Positions 35,771 to 45,367 of a stretch of DNA of 64,000 nt are shown in pieces. Numbering within the stretch: the first letter of the stretch is position 1; every line of letters starts with the position of its first letter. The notes beneath the pieces were generated by a model that was not told where the DNA came from, made no database searches, and was given only the letters and a program-made list of their open reading frames with translations. Position numbers and translations under genes: made by a program. Origin of the DNA: Bacillus_BD sp050389805 (GTDB taxonomy: Bacteria; Bacillota; Bacilli; Bacillales; Cytobacillaceae); assembly GCF_050389805.1 (NCBI RefSeq), contig NZ_CP130945.1, positions 1,984,001-2,048,000 on the forward strand, given 5' to 3'.

Positions 35771-36040
35771 TCAACAAGTCGCTGTGACTTATCTCGGTGA
35801 GCAATAACAAACGATGAAATCAGTTTCACTATATCATTTTTGATCAAGAAGAGCAGTTAATTAAGAGCGGACAGTCTCAGTCACTGTTCGCTTTATTTTT
35901 TCTAGTTTTGATTTGAATCTTTTTTTCTTATCCGCAGTTGTTGGTTTGGTAAGAATTTCAACTGTGTTTTATATAGTAGATAAAAAACCATTTGTTCTAA
36001 TGAGTGGAACAAAAGCCAGACGGGACAAGAGGGTTAATGA
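35672..36040 (+). repeat. Direct repeat copy 2
   Basis: Second copy of the ~367-bp repeat at 31673-32039; it comprises the last 33 codons of the 1118-residue gene and ~270 bp of downstream DNA. Confidence 0.9.
35774..35792. repeat. R2 palindrome (in direct repeat copy 2)
   Basis: ACAAGTC, GCTGT loop, GACTT; the last two bases of the stem differ from copy 1. Confidence 0.6.
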
Positions 36041-36055
36041 GGATTATATTATTAT

Positions 36056-36101
<46 letters not shown>

Positions 36102-36196
36102 AAAATTTACAATATTTTATTCTGCATTTGATCAATAGTTAACATAACATAGTTAAACTAAAGTATAAAATAGAAAAGGAGAGTGTTAAAAATATC

Positions 36197-39100
36197 ATGA
36201 GGAGCACAACCGAAAAATTAATACAAGTACTGCTAGTCGCAGCAATTTTCCTCAGCATGATAGGGGTGAATGTATCAGCCGCAGAATCACCAAGTGAGGC
36301 TGTGACTACATTTGAATCCCTTGTCTCAGAAGTATCAAAATCTCAAACTGCAGATGAGAAGGTTATCGTTAAGCTAGACAGTGACTTGACCTTCACAAGC
36401 AACTTGTTCATCAAAGGCAATGTTGAGTTATATGCAGAATCACCAGTTATACTTAATTTGAGCAATCAACGAATATCAGTTGAAGCGGGGGCAACCCTCA
36501 CTATAGGGGATAATATTACGGTATTTCAGCCTTCTACAGGTGAAGGTCATCCCGTAGTTGTTCGAGACAACGCAACCTTGAATGTTGTAAATGCAAAGCT
36601 AGAGTCACAGTTTGTTTCGTCTAGCGCTTATACAATTGATGCAGTTGGCCCAAATATTAAGGTCAATCTGGACAATGCGACGGTTACAACGGTAAAGGGA
36701 CGCGCGGTTTATACCAATACACAATCTAATGTTATTACCATTAAAGATTCAACGATTACAGCAACTGATGCTGCTGGATACGCATTATATCGCGGCAATT
36801 ATGTTTTGCAAGGCTCAACAACAACATTCGGCAGACAAGGTGGAGGGGCAGCTGTTTATGATTTCCGGAATGTAACGTTGCAGGTTACACCGGATCCATC
36901 GAATTTCACATCAAGAAATGAGATTACGATTCAGAAAAATGGTGACGGGGCCGAGCTTGCAACTGGAAGCACTATTTATTACACGACAGACGGCAGCAAT
37001 CCAACTTCGTCTGAAACAGCTAAAGAATTCACCGCTCCATTTAAAATTCCTGTACATACCATTGTAAAAGCCGTAGTCGGCAAAGATGGATACTACGGAA
37101 CTGTTCAAGAATACAATTATAATACGGACACTGATGCAGTACCGGGCAATGTTGCTTCGATAAATGATCTTGATGTGGTTACAGTGTATACAGGATCTGC
37201 AATGAGTGACCTAGTGCTTCCGGAAGCGCTATCAGTTACGCTCGATGACGGCAGACAGAAGTATGTTGCCGTCACTTGGGATACAAGCAGTCTGGACTTA
37301 AATACGCTGGGTGATTATACACTCGAAGGGGCTCTCGTATTGCCTGGGACAATCACGAATGTAAATAACTTAAAAGCAAGTCTTATGATTCATGTTGCAG
37401 AAACGGAAATTGTTGAATATGAGATGGCGCCAGCTGTATTCCTAAAGGAAGGCAAAACCAGCGTCCAACCAAATGCAACAGTTGCAACCTTCTCAGCAAA
37501 GGGCGGAGATGGCAGAAATTATAGATATGAACTAGATATTGATCCATCTGCTGCTAACGATAATAGCCAATTCGCCATTGTGAATAATGCTTTAATCGTT
37601 GGGGATCAAGCTTTAGTTGCAGGAACTTATAAGGTAAGTGTATCCGTATACAGCGGTTCAAAAAGCATGTCCCAATCTTTTAATTTGACGGTTGATCCGT
37701 CTGATCCAAAATGGGATATTATAAATCCGTATGAAGGGATCAATTGGGATGCGACCCATCAAGTGAAAACAGCACTGCATAACCATACGATTAACACGAA
37801 CGCACCTATCGGAGAATGGAGTGACGGTGTTTCGGGCACGGTTGATTCTAGGGTTGCAGCTTACGAAAGCCAAGGCTTTGGTGCACTTGCTATTACGGAA
37901 CATGATTATGTTTCTTACCCATGGAGCGATTATGGTGTAACAGATTCATCCATGCTTTCTATCCCAGGCAATGAGTTGAGTAAAAATCAACATATGCTAA
38001 GCTATTTCTCAACTTATTATGATCGTAAAGGCGAAGGTCGAGATGTAACAAATGGCATGGCTCAAAACATTAAAAATGTCGGAGAGCTTGGCGGTTTTCT
38101 CTACATCGCTCATCCAAAAAGAACGAGTGGTGCCGAGCAAGATCCAACGGGGAATCTTAGCTTACTACAAAATCCTCATGTTGTAGGCATTGAGGTGCTG
38201 AATACTGGACAATTCACCAATAATCACAGTGAAAAGATTTGGGACATGCTGTTAACAGAAACGATGCCAAATCGCAATATTTGGGGAACCGCTTCAGATG
38301 ATACGCACTCGGACGGTCTTCACCACTTAGGCGCAGGCTGGACAACTATGCTGCTGAGTGATCTTAACCAGAATGATGCAAGAGAAGCTTTAATTAATGG
38401 TCAAACTTATTTTTCTTCTTATCGTGTTGAAATGGGAAAGGACGATAATAAGACCAATCCGGGTATTCCAGCCCCAGTGATCAACAGCATCAGTGTAGAC
38501 AACCATGCTGGAACGATCACTCTGGATGTTAAAGGTGCAGACAAAATTGAGTGGATCTCTGCAAATGGCGTTAAAGTTGCAGAAGGAAACATGATTCACG
38601 TAAATACAACCCCTGGGGTAAGTAAATACGTTCGTGCAAGAATGTACGGTCCGGGCGGTCAAACGATGATCCAGCCTTTCGGTATTAAAGACTCTAATTC
38701 AAAGGATACACAAAAGCCTGTCATCACACTGGATGAAGCTGTTCCTACAAATGCAGCTACTGGTGATTTTATACATCTTCCTACAGCTACTGCAACGGAT
38801 AATGTAGATGGTACAGTTTTCCCTTATCCAAACGTCATGGATCCAAATGGAAATGCCATTGTTGCTTTGGATAATGAATTGATGATTACAATGCGTGGGA
38901 CTTATACGATCACTTATCGTGCAAAAGACAGCTCAGGAAATCTGACAAATGATGTCTATAAGATTGAAGTCAGCTCACCAGAGCCCATAAAAGTATCAGA
39001 CATAATGAAAGCTGTTGATGATTTTGATAAAGCGGGTGAATTCGCAAACAATGGTGTGGCCCGTTCCTTGCGCGTACATCTAACTTCTGTGGAGCGTTTC

Positions 39101-39244
39101 GAAAGTAAGAATGAAGCTGAGAAAGTCCTCAAACACATGAATAGCTTTAAACAGCTACTTGAGAATCGCAATAAGTACATTTCAAAGACGGCCTATGAAA
39201 CGCTCGAAGCTGACGCAGATACCTTGATTGTGAATTGGGAATAA
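36197..39244 (+). CDS. Large secreted PHP-domain phosphoesterase with Ig-like and chitobiase-C-type domains
   Basis: AAAAGGAGAG lies 13 bp before the ATG, slightly long spacing. A signal peptide ends NVSAAE. Residues ~30-230 form a parallel-beta-helix-like region (VELYAESPVILNLSNQRISV). Next come a chitobiase/hexosaminidase C-terminal-type domain (GSTIYYTTDGSNPTSS), a Big_4-like Ig domain (YTGSAMSDLVLPEALSVTL) and a PHP phosphoesterase domain (~520-760) with ALHNHT, ITEHDYVSYP, PGNELS, IAHPKR and SDDTHSD, all typical metal-binding positions. Ig/DUF5011-like (DNVDGTVFPY) and FIVAR-like helical parts end the protein. No wall anchor is seen. Phosphodiester or phosphomonoester hydrolysis outside the cell is likely; substrate unknown. 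Confidence 0.82.
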   Translation: MRSTTEKLIQVLLVAAIFLSMIGVNVSAAESPSEAVTTFESLVSEVSKSQTADEKVIVKLDSDLTFTSNLFIKGNVELYAESPVILNLSNQRISVEAGATLTIGDNITVFQPSTGEGHPVVVRDNATLNVVNAKLESQFVSSSAYTIDAVGPNIKVNLDNATVTTVKGRAVYTNTQSNVITIKDSTITATDAAGYALYRGNYVLQGSTTTFGRQGGGAAVYDFRNVTLQVTPDPSNFTSRNEITIQKNGDGAELATGSTIYYTTDGSNPTSSETAKEFTAPFKIPVHTIVKAVVGKDGYYGTVQEYNYNTDTDAVPGNVASINDLDVVTVYTGSAMSDLVLPEALSVTLDDGRQKYVAVTWDTSSLDLNTLGDYTLEGALVLPGTITNVNNLKASLMIHVAETEIVEYEMAPAVFLKEGKTSVQPNATVATFSAKGGDGRNYRYELDIDPSAANDNSQFAIVNNALIVGDQALVAGTYKVSVSVYSGSKSMSQSFNLTVDPSDPKWDIINPYEGINWDATHQVKTALHNHTINTNAPIGEWSDGVSGTVDSRVAAYESQGFGALAITEHDYVSYPWSDYGVTDSSMLSIPGNELSKNQHMLSYFSTYYDRKGEGRDVTNGMAQNIKNVGELGGFLYIAHPKRTSGAEQDPTGNLSLLQNPHVVGIEVLNTGQFTNNHSEKIWDMLLTETMPNRNIWGTASDDTHSDGLHHLGAGWTTMLLSDLNQNDAREALINGQTYFSSYRVEMGKDDNKTNPGIPAPVINSISVDNHAGTITLDVKGADKIEWISANGVKVAEGNMIHVNTTPGVSKYVRARMYGPGGQTMIQPFGIKDSNSKDTQKPVITLDEAVPTNAATGDFIHLPTATATDNVDGTVFPYPNVMDPNGNAIVALDNELMITMRGTYTITYRAKDSSGNLTNDVYKIEVSSPEPIKVSDIMKAVDDFDKAGEFANNGVARSLRVHLTSVERFESKNEAEKVLKHMNSFKQLLENRNKYISKTAYETLEADADTLIVNWE

Positions 39245-39676
39245 CAAGACTATTTCCATTACCGAAGGAGAACAATGAGAGGTTGAGTGTTATACAAGAT
39301 TTACGTGGAATTTGTAATGGCAGATCTTCTGAAATTTGAATCAAATTTCCAGTTAGTTAGCTCTAATGATTTTAATTCGTTTGTAGAGCGTTTCTCTAAC
39401 TTGAAATTATGTTATTAATGTCTTTCTTAGTTAATAGGGTTGTAGTTTTCTCTAATAATCCGAAATGCTTCGAATATTTAACAATAATTGTGACTGATTT
39501 AAGTAGGTACATAACTCCTTATTTTAAATAAAGATGTTTATTTAGTTTATATATAATTCTAGATTTCCAATAACGGAATTTCCCTGTTTATATCTCTATT
39601 TGCTTTAAATGAGGGGAATGTGCCTTTTGGAGTGACTTCTTTTGTTCATATAGAGGTAATAATCACTTTCCAAAAA

Positions 39677-39704
39677 TGAGTCAAGGAACCTGTCCCCTTG
39701 ACTC
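39677..39704. repeat. R1 palindromic repeat, second hairpin only
   Basis: TGAGTCAAGGAACCTGTCCC then CTTGACTC; only the right-hand unit of the R1 element is present. Confidence 0.8.
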
Positions 39705-39711
39705 CTATTAG

Positions 39712-39755
39712 AAAAAAAGCAAACCATCTACATTTGTCGGTGTTTTGCTTTTTTT
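39712..39755. terminator. Bidirectional terminator-like hairpin
   Basis: AAAAAAAGCAAA pairs with TTTTGCTTTTTTT; T-runs exist on both strands. No gene ends immediately next to it. Confidence 0.55.
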
Positions 39756-39872
39756 ATTTTTTAAGATATATTGGTTGACATAAAAAATAAGTTAATGATA
39801 TTATTATAAATTTGGCTAAAAATTATATGTGTGTTATGGTTAAGAAGGTTACCATATATGGAGGTGGATTAT

Positions 39873-40334
39873 TTGTTTCAGATTGGCGATAACATTGTTT
39901 ATCCAATGCACGGAGTAGGTATAATCGAAGCCATAGAAGAAAAGGAAATCTCAGGGGAAACAAATCAGTATTATGTTATAAAAATGTTAATTGGCAATAT
40001 GCAAGTCATGATTCCTACGGGTAAAATATTAAGTTCTGGTATACGCCCAGTTACTACCATAAATGAATTGAAACACATCATACACATTTTTCAGCATGTA
40101 GAATCAGATATATTACGGCCGTGGAAACAAAGGTATCAAGTGAACTTGGAAAAAATTAAAACAGGTAAACTAAAAGAATGTGCTGAAGTTGTACGTGATT
40201 TATTGCGTATGAAGAAGGAAAAAGCGCTTAATACATCTGAAAAAAAAATGCTAGATAACGCACATGGATTTTTGAATAGCGAACTGGAATTAATTAAAGG
40301 GATTACTGAAAATCAAATAAAAAGTTTCTATTAA
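39873..40334 (+). CDS. CarD/CdnL-family RNA polymerase-binding transcription regulator
   Basis: GGAGGTG at 39860-39866 places the start at the TTG at 39873, giving FQIGDNIVYPMHGVGIIEAI at the N-terminus as in the family; earlier ATG codons overlap the binding site. The N-terminal ~60 residues are the CarD/TRCF RNA-polymerase-interacting domain (VGDxVVYPxHGxG pattern). The helical C-terminal part (RPWKQRYQVNLEKIKTGKL, VVRDLLRMKKEKALNTSEKKML) matches the DNA-binding domain. Such proteins stabilise open complexes and tune housekeeping transcription; Bacillus relatives are YdeB-like. It is monocistronic, with a terminator 28 bp downstream. Confidence 0.88.
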   Translation: MFQIGDNIVYPMHGVGIIEAIEEKEISGETNQYYVIKMLIGNMQVMIPTGKILSSGIRPVTTINELKHIIHIFQHVESDILRPWKQRYQVNLEKIKTGKLKECAEVVRDLLRMKKEKALNTSEKKMLDNAHGFLNSELELIKGITENQIKSFY

Positions 40335-40361
40335 CGTTAATTTAAAATAATGGATTACATC

Positions 40362-40400
40362 TCCCGGAAATATCCTGAATTTTTCGGGAATATGTTTTTT
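40362..40400 (+). terminator. Rho-independent terminator after the CarD-like gene
   Basis: TCCCGGAAATAT pairs with AATTTTTCGGGA, followed after ATATG by TTTTTT. Confidence 0.8.
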
Positions 40401-40454
40401 AAAAAAGTAAATCTTAATCTTATAATCTTTTAAAAGACATTCAACTCCTTCAAC

Positions 40455-40527
40455 TGAGTCAGAGGAACAGGTCCCTCGACACACGGACACCCCAAAAAAT
40501 GAGTCAAGGAACCTGTCCCCTTGACTC
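40455..40527. repeat. R1 palindromic repeat, full-length
   Basis: TGAGTCAGAGGAACAGGTCC...CGACACA, CGGACACCCCAAAAAA spacer, TGAGTCAAGGAACCTGTCCC...TTGACTC. The first 3' arm is degenerate. The rest of the 494-bp gap 40335-40828 shows no gene. Confidence 0.85.
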
Positions 40528-40828
40528 TTTGGGACTTATCTCGTATTGAATTAAGATATCGCAAAAAATATAGTCTTCTCAAAAAATGAGGAGACTATTT
40601 TTCATTCATTAGTAAATATATGATCCTAGTAGTTGTGTGCTATTTGAGCAATTGGGGAAAGTAAAAGTGATAAAACAGCCGGTTAGATATTTGATATGTT
40701 TAATGAATGTGATAAATTTAATATCAGTCCAAAAAGCAACTATTAACTCAATAAGGTACATTTTATCCTAATTATATAATTAGTATTTATTTTAACTTTA
40801 AGATGCATAAAAATATGGAGTGAATTAT

Positions 40829-41684
40829 GTGAAAATAGTTGTTTCATGGAACAGTCAAGGAAGACTCGACCGTAATAAAGTATTAAGGCTGTCGCCCGAT
40901 ATCGCCATCATCCAAGACTGCCTCATCCGGATTTCCTGCAGGACTTTATCAAATATGATGATGTGAGTTGGGTTGGAAATGACAAGAAGAAAGGGCTAGG
41001 TGTCATGTCATTTTCAAAGAAATACAATCTGACCCAACTAGTAGATGAGATCAAGTATGAATGGGTTATTCCAATAAAAGTGACTGGAGCTACTAGTTTC
41101 ACATTATTCGCAGTTTGGGCAAGAAGAATGCCAGGATATACATATGGAAAATTAGTTTATACAGCTCTACAAGAATTGATCAATATCTACATACAGACCA
41201 GGTTATCATAATGGGTGATTTTAACGTAGATAAAAAGGTGCCTTCGAGTTATTCTGGAATTAAAGGCTTCGATACACTTATTCATGTACTTGATGATCAT
41301 CAACTCAAAAGTTGTTATCATTATTATCATCATGAAATTTGGATTCGAAAGTCATGGCAATTACTATCAATATGGACATAAGGACAAGCCTTTTCACGTT
41401 CACTATTGCTTTGTAAATGAGGGGAATCTAGAAAATATGCAAGATTTTTCGATTGTAGAAGGTGACGGTTGGGATGAATTAGGGCATCACCGTCCACTAG
41501 TTTTAGAACTTAAAGATGTGAATAGCCTTCACAACATCGGAACCAGCGAGAAGATCGAAATCACTCCTGAGCTGTTAAAGAAAATTACAATCTGCTTATT
41601 AATAATGAAATCGTAACTTCTCAAGAAATTGACGAGGCGGTTAAACAGATCAAGGCATTGAGAATCATGAGAAATGAAGAATAG
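40829..41684 (+). pseudogene. Decayed endonuclease/exonuclease/phosphatase-family gene
   Basis: A GTG at 40829 after GGAGTGA begins KIVVSWNSQGRLDRNKVLRL, the N-terminal strand of the EEP (ExoIII/DNase I) fold. The frame then breaks. Continuations appear in other frames: YDDVSWVGNDKKKGLGVMSF (41 kb), QVIIMGDFNVDKK (the GDFN motif, 41.2 kb), ESHGNYYQYGHKDKPFHVHY and GDGWDELGHHRPLVLEL (the C-terminal D-H motif region), and finally an acidic tail ending near 41684. At least three frameshifts are needed, so the gene is inactive. A functional copy may exist elsewhere. Confidence 0.75.
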
Positions 41685-41685
41685 T

Positions 41686-41709
41686 TCGACAAGTCACTGT
41701 GACTGTCGA
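41686..41709. repeat. R2 palindrome
   Basis: TCGACAAGTCAC and GTGACTGTCGA form a near-perfect hairpin directly after the pseudogene; one base is missing from the second arm. Confidence 0.7.
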
Positions 41710-41727
41710 TTTGGGAGGATTTTTAAG

Positions 41728-42255
41728 ATGGATAATAATGATATATTAATTCGATTAAGATATGCGCTGGATATAAAAAACTCTGACATGGTTGAGATAT
41801 TTAAACTCGGCGGTGTTGAATTGACAAAAGAAGAAGTGCTAAAAATACTGATCAAGTCAAATGAAAGCGATATGGAAGAGGAAGAGTATGATCGTGATAC
41901 AGGTGAAAATGAAGACCGGATTAATTGCGATAATCATATGTTAGAGGCGTTTTTAAATGGTCTTATTATTTTTAAAAGAGGAAAACAAGATCAAAAAACA
42001 GATCAGTCTAATCGACCAGCGCAGCCACTAAAGAGTAATGAAAATGTGAATAATATCCTACTAAAGAGAGTGAAAATAGCGTTGGCATTAACAAGTGAGG
42101 ACATGCTTGATATTTTAGAAGCAGCAGGTGTCAACATAACAAAAGGAGAATTAGGTGCTGTACTAAGAAAAGAAGGACATCGGAATTATAAAGTATGCGG
42201 TGATCGATACGCTAGGAACTTCCTAAAAGGATTAGCACTAAAATACAGGGGATGA
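41728..42255 (+). CDS. DUF1456 family protein (two tandem domains)
   Basis: GGGAGG lies 8 bp before the ATG at 41728; an in-frame upstream ATG at 41674 runs through the R2 palindrome and is unlikely. The 175-residue protein has two copies of a ~70-residue helical domain: NDILIRLRYALDIKNSDMVEIFKLGGVELTKEE (split by variable residues) and ILLKRVKIALALTSEDMLDI, each followed by a L..FLNGLI / FLKGLAL helix. This matches DUF1456 proteins such as E. coli YehS, whose function is unknown. It appears monocistronic between R2 and R1 repeats. Confidence 0.85.
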   Translation: MDNNDILIRLRYALDIKNSDMVEIFKLGGVELTKEEVLKILIKSNESDMEEEEYDRDTGENEDRINCDNHMLEAFLNGLIIFKRGKQDQKTDQSNRPAQPLKSNENVNNILLKRVKIALALTSEDMLDILEAAGVNITKGELGAVLRKEGHRNYKVCGDRYARNFLKGLALKYRG

Positions 42256-42306
42256 TAGGGGCAAGCAAAAACGTGAATATGGATATTCGTTTTATGAAAT
42301 TCGACG

Positions 42307-42381
42307 TGAGTCAGAGGGACAGGTCCCGTGACTCACGACCACACCCCGAAAATGAGTCAAGGAACCTGTCCCCTTGACTCA
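42307..42381. repeat. R1 palindromic repeat, full-length
   Basis: Canonical copy: TGAGTCAGAGGGACAGG...GTGACTCA, spacer with CACCCCGAAAA, TGAGTCAAGGAACCTGTCCC...TTGACTCA. Confidence 0.88.
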
Positions 42382-42452
42382 TATGATATAGTAAATAAGC
42401 CTTTGAAGAAAAAAACGGGCTATTAAATATACGAAAAGAGACGTGATTAGCC

Positions 42453-43754
42453 TTGGTAGATTTTTTACAACTTGGGATTCGAAAAGAGATTAACCATACA
42501 TTAAAGTCATTAGGGATGACCGTGCCCACTTCCATACAAGAACGGACAATCCCATCCATACTCCAGGGGAAGGATGTGATTGCAAAAGGACAAACGGGAA
42601 CAGGAAAGACGTTGGCTTTTGTTCTTCCCATTATTGAAAAGATTGATGTGCAAAACTCGAATGTTCAAGCCCTTATTTTAACGCCAACAAGAGAATTGGC
42701 TCAGCAAATTTCAAAAGAAATCAAGAGAATGATTGAGAACGTACCTGGTGTCAATGTGTTAGCTGTATATGGGGGTCAGGATGTTGAGCATCAATTAAAA
42801 AAGTTAAAAGGAGCTCAACATATTGTCGTTGCAACGCCAGGTCGGTTATTAGATCATATACGCCGTGGAACCATTGATCTCTCAACGATTGGGATGCTTG
42901 TGTTAGATGAAGCGGACCAAATGTTACTGATGGGTTTTCTTCCAGAGGTGGATGACATCATTTATGAAACCCTTTCTTCTAGACAAACCATGCTGTTCTC
43001 TGCAACCATGCCGAACGAAATTCGCTCTCTTGCCAAAAAATATATGGTAAAGCCAGAGTTTATCGAAGTGAAAGCAAAAAAAGTGACGGTTGATGAGATT
43101 AAACAAGTTGTGATTGAAACAACGGACCGGAGAAAACAAGCCACTTTATTCCATTTAATCCAAGAACATCGTCCATTTTTAGCGATTATATTCTGTCGTA
43201 CAAAAATTCGTGCTAAAAAGCTTCATGATGCCTTGATTGCCAACGGGTATGAATCAGACGAGTTGCATGGGGATTTAACACAGTCCAAACGGGAAAAAGC
43301 GATGAAACGATTTCGTGAGGCGAAAACGCAGTTTTTAGTTGCAACAGACGTGGCTGCACGGGGACTTGATGTAGAAGGGGTAACACATGTCTATAACTAT
43401 GATATTCCCCAAGATGTGGAAAGCTATGTTCACCGGATTGGACGTACGGGTCGTGCAGGTGGTGATGGGATGGCCATTACGTTAGTGGATCCAAAAGATC
43501 TGGAGTTCCTACGAATGATTGAAAAAGGGATTCATCAAAGATTAGAAATACAAGTGATAAAAGGAGTGAGTATCCCGGATAGGGAGGATTATCAGAGTGT
43601 AAGAAGCGAGCAAATGAAAAAAACAAAGCGCCCTGAAGGTAGTGTAAAAGGCAGAAGCAAAGGTGCAACGTTTTCTTCAGGTAGAAAACCGAATGATCGT
43701 CAAACAAAAAGAAACTCAAGCCCTTCAACAAGAGGGGGAAGACGTACTCGATAG
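42453..43754 (+). CDS. DEAD-box ATP-dependent RNA helicase
   Basis: The likely start is the TTG at 42453 (MVDFLQLGIRKEI), with only a weak purine-rich site upstream. All DEAD-box motifs are present: Q motif (PTSIQERTIP), motif I (GQTGTGKT), Ia (PTRELAQQ), II (VLDEADQM), III (SATMP), IV (IIFCRTK), V (VATDVAARGLD) and VI (HRIGRTGRAG). The C-terminal ~60 residues are basic and Ser/Arg-rich, ending STRGGRRTR, as in RNA-binding tails of CshA/CshB-type proteins. It unwinds RNA in ribosome assembly, mRNA decay or cold adaptation. Which B. subtilis paralogue it matches is not certain. Confidence 0.93.
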   Translation: MVDFLQLGIRKEINHTLKSLGMTVPTSIQERTIPSILQGKDVIAKGQTGTGKTLAFVLPIIEKIDVQNSNVQALILTPTRELAQQISKEIKRMIENVPGVNVLAVYGGQDVEHQLKKLKGAQHIVVATPGRLLDHIRRGTIDLSTIGMLVLDEADQMLLMGFLPEVDDIIYETLSSRQTMLFSATMPNEIRSLAKKYMVKPEFIEVKAKKVTVDEIKQVVIETTDRRKQATLFHLIQEHRPFLAIIFCRTKIRAKKLHDALIANGYESDELHGDLTQSKREKAMKRFREAKTQFLVATDVAARGLDVEGVTHVYNYDIPQDVESYVHRIGRTGRAGGDGMAITLVDPKDLEFLRMIEKGIHQRLEIQVIKGVSIPDREDYQSVRSEQMKKTKRPEGSVKGRSKGATFSSGRKPNDRQTKRNSSPSTRGGRRTR

Positions 43755-44096
43755 GTAGTTTCTCATAGGTGCTCTGTAAAAAACATGGAACGGGCACAAA
43801 TGGAATAACTGACCCCTTTTTCAGATATCGGTAAATAATCGGAGTATTTTTTTGCCAAATGAACCACCAAGACGGTTCGAAGTCACTGGAAAAATATTTT
43901 TGTAAATGGCTACGAACTGTCTGGTTATCTGACATGCAAAAAAGTGTGGACTTCATTTGAGTAACATTTTATGAAACGAGATTTTTCGAGGTGCGCCAGG
44001 CGTGACTCTACAAAAAGGTGGTATGCCAGTTTTCTCTCGTGTTAAAATTGAACTTATAAAGATTCTTACTATTTAGATAGTTTTCAATTCATAATA
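43755..44096. other. Intergenic stretch without recognised content
   Basis: About 340 bp between the helicase and the dehydrogenase gene. No repeat, RNA structure with a T-run, or supported small gene was seen. Confidence 0.35.
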
Positions 44097-44963
44097 ATGG
44101 GGGAAATCACTGTTAAGATTCAAAAGATCAGGATTGTAGGCTCTGGGCAAATGGGAAGTGGAATAGCTCAAGTACTGGCGCAGTCAGGATTTCAAGTAAT
44201 TCTGAATGATATAAAAGAAGAATTTGTTATGAAAGCATTAGAAAAAATCTCGAAGATGTTGGATCGTGATATCGAGAAATGCAAGAGAACAGTTAAAGAA
44301 AAAGATGAGATTCTTTCTAGAATAACGATTTCTACAAATCTTGAAGATGCAAAAGATGTGGAAATGGTGATAGAAGCTGCAACTGAAAATAAAGAGACAA
44401 AGCTTAATATCTTCCGTAAACTAGATGAAATGACATCAAATCATTGTATCCTTGCTAGTAATACGTCTTCTCTTTCGATTATGGAAATTGCTGCTGTCAC
44501 AAAACGTCCTGAAAGGGTAATTGGCATGCATTTTTTTAATCCTGTTCCAATGATGAAACTAGTAGAAATAAATAGAGGAATGGCTACATCAGATGAAACC
44601 TTCATGATTGTTGAAGATTTGGCAAAGGATATGAAAAAAGTACCTGTTGCTGTAAAGGATATGCCGGGCTTTGCTGTTAATCGAATTCTTGTTCCAATGA
44701 TTAATGAGGCAATCTATACCGTCTATGAAGGGATCTCTACTCCAGAGGATATTGATAAAATGATGCAACTTGGTGCGAATCACCCAATGGGCCCCATCGC
44801 CTTGGCAGATTATATAGGATTAGACACTTGCCTAGCGATTATGGAAGTACTCCATGAAGGGTTTGGTGGCCCTAAATACCGTCCTTGCCCACTGTTGCGA
44901 AAGTATGTTGAGGCTGGCTGGCTTGGGGTGAAAACAGGTCGTGGTTTTTATGAATATAAATAG
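44097..44963 (+). CDS. 3-hydroxyacyl-CoA (3-hydroxybutyryl-CoA) dehydrogenase
   Basis: The 288-residue protein has an N-terminal Rossmann NAD-binding domain (IRIVGSGQMGSGIAQVLAQSG) and the family signature with catalytic residues: ASNTSSLSIMEIA, then GMHFFNPVPMMKLVEI (His and Glu of the dyad) and DMPGFAVNRILVPMINEA. The C-terminal domain has GANHPMGPIALADYIGLD. It oxidises 3-hydroxyacyl-CoA, or reduces acetoacetyl-CoA, with NAD(H). The ATG at 44097 lacks a good ribosome binding site, so the start could be a few codons off. Its place before the aromatic clusters may be incidental. Confidence 0.9.
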   Translation: MGEITVKIQKIRIVGSGQMGSGIAQVLAQSGFQVILNDIKEEFVMKALEKISKMLDRDIEKCKRTVKEKDEILSRITISTNLEDAKDVEMVIEAATENKETKLNIFRKLDEMTSNHCILASNTSSLSIMEIAAVTKRPERVIGMHFFNPVPMMKLVEINRGMATSDETFMIVEDLAKDMKKVPVAVKDMPGFAVNRILVPMINEAIYTVYEGISTPEDIDKMMQLGANHPMGPIALADYIGLDTCLAIMEVLHEGFGGPKYRPCPLLRKYVEAGWLGVKTGRGFYEYK

Positions 44964-45103
44964 TGTCACTTCCCGGAAATCTTGTTTCACAGTCTGTTTT
45001 AAATCTTAAAACGGCTAGAGGTCAGTCTTGAGTAACTTATCGTGGGGACGGAACCCATTATCGGTCTGGTCTTTGCAGCACCTTTTCTACCCCTACGCAA
45101 ATC

Positions 45104-45136
45104 TGCCGCGATTACATGCTAATCGTGGCATTTTTT
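45104..45136 (+). terminator. Rho-independent terminator with a decayed second copy downstream
   Basis: TGCCGCGATTA and TAATCGTGGCA pair over 11 bp (one G-U) around CATGC, followed by TTTTTT. A similar but mismatched hairpin (GCTGTGATTA ... TATTCGCGGCA) lies at about 45154-45181, as if a repeat unit has decayed. Confidence 0.75.
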
Positions 45137-45298
45137 CTGGATCCTCAGGAAATTTGCTGTGATTACAGGCTATTCGCGGCATTCTCTAATCACTGGGATT
45201 ATTTTTGCCACGATTTGGACTACCTTATTCGTGTTTTGTCTTTCTGTATTTCGATTTTGATTTAAATAAATGTTACCTTTTTTTGTTTTAATAACCTT

Positions 45299-45336
45299 AA
45301 AAACACCCAATTCACCCCGAAAAATTAGGTGTTTTT
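45299..45336 (-). terminator. Terminator after the LysR regulator of cluster A
   Basis: AAAAACACC pairs with GGTGTTTTT, with AATT/AATT extending the stem; T-runs on both strands. It lies 31 bp past the stop of the minus-strand LysR gene. Confidence 0.8.
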
Positions 45337-45367
45337 CTATGAAGTTTCGCGTCATTATCTCCTCGGG

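Larger units (their letters stand above)
39245..39872. other. Intergenic region with R1 half-unit and terminator
   Basis: About 630 bp. It holds one R1 second-hairpin unit (39677-39704) and a terminator (39712-39755). No supported gene was found in the rest. Confidence 0.5.

Noticed and set aside
36153..36158. TTAACA/TTAAAC pair upstream of the PHP gene as a PhoP box
   Set aside because: Spacing is 14 bp, not 11, so it was not called.
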